Part shown: positions 14,740-19,989 of the stretch, piece after piece
Position numbering within the stretch: the stretch's first letter is position 1
Layout of the letters: each line of letters starts with the position of its first letter
NCBI GenBank assembly: GCA_959018215.1
Contig: CAUEKL010000014.1
Span: 1-19,989, forward strand
Source of the DNA: an uncultured Gemmiger sp.
GTDB taxonomy: Bacteria; Bacillota; Clostridia; Oscillospirales; Ruminococcaceae
DNA length: 19,989 nucleotides
Reading direction: 5' to 3'
Position numbers and translations under genes: made by a program
The notes under the pieces: model-generated
The model's database searches: none
Told to the model about the DNA's origin: nothing
The model's input: the letters and a program-made list of their open reading frames with translations, nothing else

Positions 14740-15120
14740 ATGGAAATCAAAATTCCCAAAGAAGTCCGGGACTATCACGAGACCATCTTCTTCGGTCTCA
14801 ATACCCGGCAGTTTATCTGCTCACTGCTGGCCCTCGGGGTGGCGGTGGGCGTTTATTTTTTGCTCCGCCCGCTGCTGGGAACAGAGGAAATCGGCTGGGT
14901 CTGCATCCTGGCCGCTGCGCCCTTCGCGGCCTGCGGATTTTTCACCTATCACAACATGACCGCCGAGCAGCTGTTCTGGGCGTGGTTCAAATCTGAGATT
15001 CTGAGCCCCAAACGGCTGGTCTATCGTTCCAACAGCTATTACTACGATGCAATCCAGGGAGGGATGCGTATGAAGAAACCCAAACAGAAAAAGCGCAGCC
15101 GTAAGGAGAAGCGCCATTGA
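14740..15120 (+). CDS. PrgI-family (VirB3-like) membrane protein
   Basis: This encodes 126 residues; the ribosome-binding site TTTTGGAGGTGATC is almost a perfect complement of the 16S tail. The pattern KIPKEVRDYHETIFFGLNTRQFICSLLALGVAVGVYFLL, then a second membrane helix (IGWVCILAAAPFAACGFF) and NMTAEQLFWAWFKSEILSPKRLVYRSNSYY, is the PrgI family. It is a short two-helix membrane protein that works with VirB4 in Gram-positive conjugation channels. The last 20 residues are strongly basic (MKKPKQKKRSRKEKRH). Its stop overlaps the TTG start of virB4. Confidence 0.9.
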   Translation: MEIKIPKEVRDYHETIFFGLNTRQFICSLLALGVAVGVYFLLRPLLGTEEIGWVCILAAAPFAACGFFTYHNMTAEQLFWAWFKSEILSPKRLVYRSNSYYYDAIQGGMRMKKPKQKKRSRKEKRH

Positions 15121-17456
15121 TCAAGACCCTGTCCAAAGCGCGGAAACAGGAGCGCGTCAAGTTCCGCATTCCGCGCAGCGTGCAGGACTGTATTCCCATC
15201 CGCCGCATTTGGGCGGACGGGATCTTCCAGGAGGGACACCAGTTCTCCAAGACCTGGTCGTTCACCGACATCAACTATTCGATTGCTGGCAAAGAAGATA
15301 AGACGGCAATGTTCCTGGACTACTGCGACCTGCTCAATGCACTGGACTCCGGTGCCTCGGCCAAGATCACTCTGTACAACCGGCGGATCAACAAGGAAGA
15401 ATTCGAGCGGTCCGTTCTGCTGCCTCTCAAGGAGGATGGGTTGGACAATTACCGCGAAGAATTCAACGAGATGCTGCGCGCCCAGGTCACCGAGAGCAAC
15501 AACAGCATCGTCCGGGAGCGGTATCTTACCATCAGTGTCGTCAAGCGCAACATCGAGGAAGCCCGCACCTACTTTGCCCGCGTTGGCACTGATCTGACCA
15601 CCAAGCTGGCGGCACTGTCCTCGGTGGCGCAGGAACTTTCCCTCAATGAGCGCCTGCGGATCTTCCGCGACTTCTTCCGCCCGGCGGACCCGCCTGCCGC
15701 TGAGTTCGATATCTACCAGAAAGCCCGGCGTGGCCAGCATTTCAAAGACTGGCTTTGTCCTAGCAGTATGGAGTTCTCTGCCGACCATTTCAAGATCGAT
15801 GACCGCGTGGGTCGGGTGCTTTATCTTCAGGATTTCGCCAGCTACCTGAAAGACAGCTTTGTGTCGGAGCTCTGCGATCTGGATCGGGAACTGATGCTGT
15901 CCATCGACATCTTGCCCATTCCCACCGATGAGGCCGCCCGTCAGCTGCAGAATACGCTGTTGGGTGTAGAAACCAACGTGACCAACTGGCAGCGGAAACA
16001 GAACGCCAACAACAACTGGTCGGCCATTGTACCCTATGATATGGAACTTCAGCGCAAGGAAACCAAGGAGATGCTGGATGATCTGACCACCCGCGACCAG
16101 AGGATGATGTTTGGTCTGGTCACCCTCGTCCACATGGCGGGAACCAAGGAACAGCTGGATGATGACACCGAATCGCTGCTCTCTGTTGCCCGCAAGCACC
16201 TGTGCCAGCTTTCCACCCTGCGCTGGCAGCAGCGGGATGGACTGGACACCGTGCTGCCCTATGGATTGCGGCGCATCGAGGCGCTGCGAACCCTGACTAC
16301 CGAAAGCACGGCGGTGCTCATTCCTTTCCGCGCCCAGGAAATCATGCAGACCCATGGCCTCTACTATGGACAGAACGCTGTCAGCAAGAACCGCATCGTA
16401 GTGGATCGCCGGCAACTGCTCAACGGTAACAGTTTCCGTCTGGGAGTGTCCGGCTCCGGCAAGTCCATGAGCGCCAAAGAGGAAATCGCTCAGATCGCCC
16501 TATCCACAGAGGATGACATCCTGATCCTGGACGTGGAATCCGAGTTCGGACATCTGGTGGAAGCCTTCGGCGGCGAGGTCATCCGCATCTCGGCCACATC
16601 GGATACCCACATCAATGCGCTGGATATGGACCGTGCCTATGGCGATGAGCGCAATCCTATCGTGTCCAAGAGCGAGTTTGTATTGTCCCTATTTGAGCAG
16701 CTGATCGGCAGTGGGCTGGTTACCGCCAAGGAAAAATCCATCCTGGGCCGCTGTACGGAGCAAGTCTATATGCCCTATGTCCGCAACGGGTACAAGGGCG
16801 CGGTCCCCACGCTGAAAGACTTCTATCGCCTGCTCAAGATGCAGCCGGAACCGGAAGCACAGGGGCTGGCCCTTTCCTCGGAACTCTTCATCACCGGCAC
16901 GCTGGGGACCTTTGCCCAGCCTACCAACGTGGATACCAAGGCGCGCATCATTGCCTACGATATCCGCGAACTGGGAGAGCAGTTGATGCCTCTCGGAATG
17001 CTGGTGACGCTGGACGCCATCTACAACCGCGTGATTCAGAACTGGAAGCGGGGACACCGTACCTGGATCTTCTGCGACGAGTTCTACATCCTGTTCCGGT
17101 ACGAGTACAGCGCCAATTTCTTCTACAAGCTCTGGAAGCGCATCCGTAAGTATAACGGTCTGATCACCGGCATGACCCAGAATGTGGATGAACTGCTGCG
17201 TTCCGACACAGCCCGCCTGATGCTGGCAAACTCGGAGTTCCTGATCATGCTCAACCAAAGCGCCACCGACCGGGAGGAGCTGGCCAAGCTGCTGAACATA
17301 TCGGACACCCAGCTGGGATACATCACCAATGTGCCTGCGGGCTGCGGCCTTATTCGCTGCGCAGGAAATCTGGTGCCCTTTACCAACAGCTTCCCCAGGG
17401 ATACGCAGCTCTACCGCCTGATGACCACCAAGCCCGACGAGCGACTGAAAGGATGA
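15117..17456 (+). CDS. virB4: VirB4-type conjugation ATPase
   Basis: This encodes 779 residues, normal length for the family, starting with TTG 15117 that overlaps the prgI stop; TAAGGAG is the ribosome-binding site. Walker A GVSGSGKS is at 443-450, LILDVESEFGH at about 469-479, and Walker B IFCDEF at 651-656, followed by a MTQNVDELL motif near 685. The N-terminal 400 residues are the VirB4 domain that contacts the channel. It powers assembly of, and transfer through, the mating channel. After it one would expect a cell-wall hydrolase gene of the CHAP or NlpC/P60 type; here a leftward accessory module follows instead. Confidence 0.95.
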   Translation: MIKTLSKARKQERVKFRIPRSVQDCIPIRRIWADGIFQEGHQFSKTWSFTDINYSIAGKEDKTAMFLDYCDLLNALDSGASAKITLYNRRINKEEFERSVLLPLKEDGLDNYREEFNEMLRAQVTESNNSIVRERYLTISVVKRNIEEARTYFARVGTDLTTKLAALSSVAQELSLNERLRIFRDFFRPADPPAAEFDIYQKARRGQHFKDWLCPSSMEFSADHFKIDDRVGRVLYLQDFASYLKDSFVSELCDLDRELMLSIDILPIPTDEAARQLQNTLLGVETNVTNWQRKQNANNNWSAIVPYDMELQRKETKEMLDDLTTRDQRMMFGLVTLVHMAGTKEQLDDDTESLLSVARKHLCQLSTLRWQQRDGLDTVLPYGLRRIEALRTLTTESTAVLIPFRAQEIMQTHGLYYGQNAVSKNRIVVDRRQLLNGNSFRLGVSGSGKSMSAKEEIAQIALSTEDDILILDVESEFGHLVEAFGGEVIRISATSDTHINALDMDRAYGDERNPIVSKSEFVLSLFEQLIGSGLVTAKEKSILGRCTEQVYMPYVRNGYKGAVPTLKDFYRLLKMQPEPEAQGLALSSELFITGTLGTFAQPTNVDTKARIIAYDIRELGEQLMPLGMLVTLDAIYNRVIQNWKRGHRTWIFCDEFYILFRYEYSANFFYKLWKRIRKYNGLITGMTQNVDELLRSDTARLMLANSEFLIMLNQSATDREELAKLLNISDTQLGYITNVPAGCGLIRCAGNLVPFTNSFPRDTQLYRLMTTKPDERLKG

Positions 17457-17467
17457 AATATATGAAG

Positions 17468-17499
17468 CAAAAAAATAAGGGGCCGCCCAAGGCGGCCCC
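17468..17499 (-). terminator. Leftward rho-independent terminator
   Basis: Arms GGGGCCGCC (17479-17487) and GGCGGCCCC (17491-17499) with loop CAA. The T-run is on the minus strand (plus strand AAAAAAATAA at about 17469-17478), so it stops leftward transcription from the regulator unit. On the plus strand no T-run follows, so it is a poor terminator for virB4. Confidence 0.8.
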
Positions 17500-17510
17500 C
17501 ATAAGTAAGG

Positions 17511-17717
17511 TCAGTGCGACCAGATATTATTTTCCAGATCGCGCAGACGAGTCCGGTAGTCCTTCACGATTTCCTCGGTTTTCTCCACATCCGGGAAGGT
17601 GACAAGATAGTCATCGCCCGCTTGATGAAAGCTCACAACGCCGGCAAGGCCCGCTATCTCCGCAACCTTGATAAGCGTATGAAAATCATATTCCTTGGAA
17701 CTGAACAGGACATTCAT
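17511..17717 (-). CDS. Small unknown protein downstream of XRE regulator
   Basis: This encodes 68 residues from the ATG at 17717 down to 17511 (MNVLFSSKEYDFHTLIKVAEIAG...). The start is chosen because AAAGGAG lies 9 bases before it on the minus strand. The frame is open up to an ATG at 17801 only three bases after the XRE stop, so a 96-residue form coupled to the regulator is possible. The sequence is alpha/beta, acidic, with YLVTFPDVEKTEEIVKDYRTRL, and has no membrane segment. I do not recognise it. It forms a leftward unit with the XRE gene and is closed by the terminator at 17468-17499. A partner protein of the regulator, or an antitoxin-like or antirepressor role, would be a guess. Confidence 0.65.
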   Translation of the reverse strand: MNVLFSSKEYDFHTLIKVAEIAGLAGVVSFHQAGDDYLVTFPDVEKTEEIVKDYRTRLRDLENNIWSH

Positions 17718-17804
17718 AGGAAAAGACTCCTTTAGATAGAACACTTGCAATCTCGACAATTTGTTCAAAACAGAGGAAGGGGCACCGATGGAGAAATCCA
17801 TTTT

Positions 17805-18035
17805 TCAATCATCTTCCAGCAATTTAGAAGGGGATACATTCAGAACCTGAGCAATTTTGAATAGCGTTTCCAAAGAAACACCACGAACCGTGCCTGTCCC
17901 TTCTACCTGAGCGATGAAGTTTACGCTTTTTCCGGTGCGCTCTGCTAGGTTTTCCTGGGTTAGACCGGCCTTTTTTCTGTAGTAGGCGATTTTTAGGCCT
18001 AATGTGATGTATCTTTCAGAAAACTCGGTAATCAA
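17805..18035 (-). CDS. XRE-family helix-turn-helix regulator (76 residues)
   Basis: This encodes 76 residues starting at TTG 18035 behind GAGGGGGG on the minus strand. A single Cro/C1-type HTH fills the protein: LGLKIAYYRKKAGLTQENLAERTGKSVNFIAQVEGTG, then VSLETLFKIAQVLNVSPSKLLE. The helix-turn-helix is at about residues 25-45. An inverted repeat, CTCAACA (18047-18053) and TGTTGAG (18066-18072), lies just upstream and is a natural autoregulatory site. It leads the small unknown gene in one leftward unit. Confidence 0.9.
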   Translation of the reverse strand: MITEFSERYITLGLKIAYYRKKAGLTQENLAERTGKSVNFIAQVEGTGTVRGVSLETLFKIAQVLNVSPSKLLEDD

Positions 18036-18046
18036 GCATATCCCCC

Positions 18047-18072
18047 CTCAACAATATGCTACCAATGTTGAG
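18047..18072. promoter_or_regulatory. Inverted repeat CTCAACA-N12-TGTTGAG, likely operator
   Basis: Seven-base arms CTCAACA (18047-18053) and TGTTGAG (18066-18072) are separated by 12 bases. It sits directly upstream of the XRE start at 18035, in the leader or promoter zone of the leftward unit, fitting an operator for that regulator. Confidence 0.5.
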
Positions 18073-18104
18073 AGTAAAATATAATTGATTGCAAATATAT
18101 AAAT

Positions 18105-18121
18105 ATTTACTTCAAGTAAAT
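18105..18121. promoter_or_regulatory. 17-bp palindrome ATTTACTT-C-AAGTAAAT
   Basis: Perfect 8-bp arms flank a single C in the AT-rich gap between the two regulator genes. It probably belongs to the promoter of the leftward XRE unit as an operator. On the plus strand TTTACT (18106-18111) and TATAAT (18129-18134) have 17-base spacing, but such a promoter would read antisense into the second regulator. Confidence 0.45.
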
Positions 18122-18171
18122 GTTTGTGTATAATGAATGTTTCATAGGACGTAGACGGGGCACAGGCTCGC

Positions 18172-18426
18172 TTACTCTTCCGCTTCGTCATCATCGAAGG
18201 AATACACATTTAACGGCGGATAATCTAGAAATTCAGCCAGTGTCATATTGAATGCAATAGCAATTTTGTGCAGCGTTTTAACCCGTGGATTTTTGGTAAG
18301 GCCGCGCATGATGTTATCCAATGTTGACTGCTTCACGTTGCTCATGGTGGCCAGCTTATTGATGCTGATGCCACGAGTTTCACATAAAGAACGAATCCGC
18401 TCTACATAGATGCTTGCATAGTCCAT
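18172..18426 (-). CDS. XRE-family helix-turn-helix regulator (84 residues)
   Basis: This encodes 84 residues from ATG 18426 on the minus strand, behind AGGAGGTG; a longer open frame upstream has no such site and overlaps the promoter region. The HTH covers IRSLCETRGISINKLATMSNVKQSTLDNIMRG, followed by RVKTLHKIAIAFNMTLAEFLDY and an acidic tail. The helix-turn-helix is at about residues 20-42. It is divergent from the exported metallo-beta-lactamase-like gene. Three ACCCG-N4-CGGGT-type sites lie between the two genes, so this protein most likely represses itself and its neighbour. That is inference from arrangement. Confidence 0.9.
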   Translation of the reverse strand: MDYASIYVERIRSLCETRGISINKLATMSNVKQSTLDNIMRGLTKNPRVKTLHKIAIAFNMTLAEFLDYPPLNVYSFDDDEAEE

Positions 18427-18441
18427 TTGGCACCTCCTGCT

Positions 18442-18455
18442 ACCCATTTTCGGGT
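18442..18455. promoter_or_regulatory. Operator site 1 (ACCCATTTTCGGGT)
   Basis: This site matches 12 of 14 bases of site 3. It lies between the leftward extended -10 and the start of the 84-residue XRE gene, about where its transcript would begin. Binding here would block leftward transcription. Confidence 0.7.
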
Positions 18456-18462
18456 TAAACAA

Positions 18463-18471
18463 ATGATAGCA
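18463..18471 (-). promoter_or_regulatory. Leftward extended -10 promoter of the XRE gene
   Basis: On the minus strand TGCTATCAT fits the extended -10 pattern. Operator sites 1 and 2 flank it (18442-18455 and 18490-18503). No strong -35 is visible. Confidence 0.5.
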
Positions 18472-18489
18472 GTGCGCCGAGGAGCAATT

Positions 18490-18503
18490 ACCCGAATACG
18501 GGT
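18490..18503. promoter_or_regulatory. Operator site 2 (ACCCGAATACGGGT)
   Basis: A 14-bp ACCCG-N4-CGGGT site whose last base is the first base of the rightward -35 TTGACT. It is the exact reverse complement of site 3 and lies 48 bp from site 1. Binding would hinder the rightward promoter. Confidence 0.75.
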
Positions 18504-18532
18504 TGACTTTTGCAGGAAAATGCCGGTAAACT
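18503..18532 (+). promoter_or_regulatory. Rightward promoter of the exported metallo-beta-lactamase-like gene
   Basis: TTGACT (18503-18508) and TAAACT (18527-18532) are spaced by 18 bases. Operator site 2 touches the -35 and site 3 follows the -10, so both flank the promoter. The gene's ATG is 131 bases further. Confidence 0.55.
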
Positions 18533-18539
18533 GTAATTA

Positions 18540-18553
18540 ACCCGTATTCGGGT
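18540..18553. promoter_or_regulatory. Operator site 3 (ACCCGTATTCGGGT)
   Basis: The exact inverted copy of site 2, 50 bp downstream of it, located at the expected start of the rightward transcript. Confidence 0.75.
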
Positions 18554-18663
18554 AACTTTATGCGCCTGCCTGCAGTCCAGTCGATCATTTTCGTCTGATT
18601 TTGCAAAACAATTAAGATACACTGAAAGCCAACTGCGAGTGTGCAAGCAATAGGGAGTTTTGT

Positions 18664-19830
18664 ATGGTAAAGGGTGTTTTGCGTAGCTCTGTCGGAGCAT
18701 TTTTTGCGGTGGCATTGTTGTTGAACAATGTGGCATGTACTTCTTATTCTGAACCTGTCGAACCCGTACCAACGGTCACCCCGTTGGTCACAAAAACTCC
18801 TGAAGATGGCTCTATTGTGCCTGTACCGCCGACTGCGGGCGAGCCAGGCGAGGCTGATTTTTCCCTTACCATGCTGGATGTGGGGCAGGGGCTTTCTATC
18901 CTTGTTCAGGCCGATGGCGAGTATCTTCTCTATGACGGCGGCGGTCGCGGCGCGTCCTCCTATGTGGTTGCCTATCTCCAACAGCACGCTGTGACCAAAC
19001 TGGAATGGCTGGCAGCTTCCCACTATGATGAGGATCACATTAGCGGTCTGGTGGGTGTGCTTCATGCCACACCAGTGGAGCAGGCTCTAATGCCCGACTA
19101 CATCACCGACACGCAGATCTACCAATCCCTGCAAAACGTGCTGGGAGAAAAGAATGTTCCGGTGATTTACCCAACCCAGGGAGATATCCTCTCTCTCGGC
19201 GATGCAAAAATCCAGGTCGTAGGGCCACGAAATTATGACTATGATTTGGACAACGACAAATCTCTCTGTTTGCGCATTTGTTACGGGGATTTCCAATGCC
19301 TTCTGACCGGAGATACTGAGCAGGATGCCGAACAGGACATGGTGGCTTCCGGGCAGAATCTGACCTGTGATTTATATGTGGTAGGTCATCACGGTAGTTC
19401 CTCTTCCACCAGTGAAGAACTGTTGGATGCGGCATCTCCTGCCTATGCCTTCCTTAGCGTAGGGGCGGACAACCCGTATGGACATCCTACAGCGCAGACA
19501 TTGAACGCCCTGCAACAGCATGGAATTACCCTATATCGAACCGATCAGCAGGGCGAAGTCACCGTGTATTCCGACGGACAGCAATGCTGGTTCAGCACAG
19601 AGCCGTGCCAAGACTGGAGCACTGGAAATCAAAGCATCCCCGAAGAACCACTCGCCACAACTGTACCGCAGACCGCACAGTATGTGCTGAACACTCATAC
19701 CAAAAAGTTTCATTTTCCGGATTGCCCCAGCGTCGATCAGATGAGCGAAAAGAACAAGGAGTTTACAGATGCTTCCCGAGATGAATTGATTGCCAGAGGC
19801 TACACAGCCTGTGGCCGATGTAATCCATAG
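18664..19830 (+). CDS. Exported ComEC-like metallo-beta-lactamase-fold protein with Ada-like C-terminal domain
   Basis: This encodes 388 residues; the ATG follows TAGGGAG by 6 bases. An N-terminal hydrophobic signal ends at Cys25 (LLLNNVAC), possibly a lipoprotein, though the lipobox is weak. A Pro/Thr linker follows (31-62). The hydrolase domain (about 66-305) carries LDVGQGLSI, DGGG, SHYDEDH with His120, Asp122, Asp124 and His125, then TGDTE (215-219), GHHGS (241-245) and DNPYGHP (269-275). These are the ComEC/Rec2-type motifs of a metal-dependent phosphodiesterase or nuclease. The last 50 residues (YVLNTHTKKFHFPDC...ACGRC) have the Cys/His pattern of Ada-like metal-binding modules (His350, Cys354, Cys383, Cys386). 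It should act outside the membrane, perhaps on DNA or nucleotides. It lacks the ComEC membrane channel, so it is not a DNA-uptake pore. Confidence 0.88.
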   Translation: MVKGVLRSSVGAFFAVALLLNNVACTSYSEPVEPVPTVTPLVTKTPEDGSIVPVPPTAGEPGEADFSLTMLDVGQGLSILVQADGEYLLYDGGGRGASSYVVAYLQQHAVTKLEWLAASHYDEDHISGLVGVLHATPVEQALMPDYITDTQIYQSLQNVLGEKNVPVIYPTQGDILSLGDAKIQVVGPRNYDYDLDNDKSLCLRICYGDFQCLLTGDTEQDAEQDMVASGQNLTCDLYVVGHHGSSSSTSEELLDAASPAYAFLSVGADNPYGHPTAQTLNALQQHGITLYRTDQQGEVTVYSDGQQCWFSTEPCQDWSTGNQSIPEEPLATTVPQTAQYVLNTHTKKFHFPDCPSVDQMSEKNKEFTDASRDELIARGYTACGRCNP

Positions 19831-19840
19831 GTATATATGA

Positions 19841-19882
19841 AGGGCGGCTACCTGCCGGAAAAGCAGGTGGCCGCCCCTTTTT
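19841..19882 (+). terminator. Strong rho-independent terminator
   Basis: A long stem, GGGCGGC-T-ACCTGC (19842-19855) and GCAGGT-G-GCCGCCC (19863-19876), with loop CGGAAAA is followed by CCTTTTT. It ends the exported protein's unit 10 bases after its stop. Confidence 0.9.
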
Positions 19883-19920
19883 ATGGCGCCGAATAGACAT
19901 GATAAAATCCCCAGGTGTGA

Positions 19921-19989
19921 TTGAAAAATAGTTCAATGCCCTCTTTAGAGGGCTACCACAGGAGATAGGCCCTTATAGGGCCTGTTCAA
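19921..19989. repeat. Cluster of short inverted repeats at window end
   Basis: Three hairpins in a row: TTGAA/TTCAA (19921-19936), GCCCTC-TTTA-GAGGGC (19938-19953) and AGGCCC-TTATA-GGGCCT (19967-19983). GTTCAA occurs both at 19931-19936 and at the very end. No gene is visible; it may be a structured leader, an RNA or the edge of the next unit. The window ends before this can be settled. Confidence 0.6.

Noticed and set aside
15042..16415. 457-residue minus-strand frame opposite virB4
   Set aside because: The plus strand encodes VirB4 with intact family pattern; the antisense frame is a codon-bias shadow.
17468..17499. Terminator of virB4
   Set aside because: The T-run lies on the minus-strand side only; on the plus strand the stem is followed by ATAAGTAAGG.
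18106..18134. Rightward promoter TTTACT-N17-TATAAT
   Set aside because: It would drive transcription antisense into the second XRE gene with no rightward gene in reach. It may be chance in AT-rich DNA, so it is only mentioned with the palindrome.
18427..19065. Upstream extension of the second XRE gene on the minus strand
   Set aside because: It runs through the operator region and opposite the exported enzyme; the ATG at 18426 has an AGGAGGTG site and gives a normal-sized regulator.

Overview
The window (about 20 kb, fairly GC-rich, compact ATGA/TTGA-type gene overlaps, strong AAAGGAGG ribosome-binding sites) looks like the transfer and accessory part of an integrative and conjugative element (ICE) of the Tn1549/CTn type. 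The likely host is a Gram-positive anaerobic gut Clostridia, probably Oscillospiraceae of the Faecalibacterium/Gemmiger kind. This rests on protein families and gene order read from the sequence; no taxonomic marker gene is present.

Left part (1-5168): the C-terminus of a sortase-anchored surface protein (LPQTG), a DUF3846-type small protein, a rho-independent terminator, then a block of element-borne accessory genes: a complete S-adenosylmethionine synthetase (metK), a DUF3991/Toprim DNA-processing protein, a left-handed beta-helix protein, a beta-class DNA adenine methyltransferase, a pair of near-identical palindromes 42 bp apart, and a small nucleoside-deoxyribosyltransferase-like protein.

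Middle part (5169-12539): an intergenic segment with two tight inverted repeats (candidate oriT), a small unknown gene, a MobC-type relaxosome protein, an unknown protein, the MOBP-type relaxase, a DUF4314 protein, a PcfB/DUF3801 protein, a small unknown, a DUF4240 protein, another small unknown, and the VirD4 coupling ATPase. This is the DNA-processing half of the conjugation machine.

Right part (12520-17456): a Maff2/VirB2-like membrane protein, a VirB6-like membrane protein, a BRO-family (phage antirepressor-like) gene that seems to be an independently transcribed insertion, a PrgI/VirB3-like protein and the VirB4 ATPase, i.e. the mating channel.

After virB4 (17457-19989) a more AT-rich accessory island follows. 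It has two leftward XRE-type regulators and a 68-residue protein closed by a leftward terminator, facing a rightward exported ComEC-like metallo-beta-lactamase-fold protein with an Ada-like Cys/His C-terminus. Three copies of an ACCCG-N4-CGGGT-like operator sit in the divergent promoter region, so one regulator and the exported protein are probably controlled as a switch. The most notable items are this regulator/exported-enzyme module, the metK-methyltransferase pair with its GANTC-rich twin palindromes, the BRO insertion in the channel operon, and the candidate oriT.
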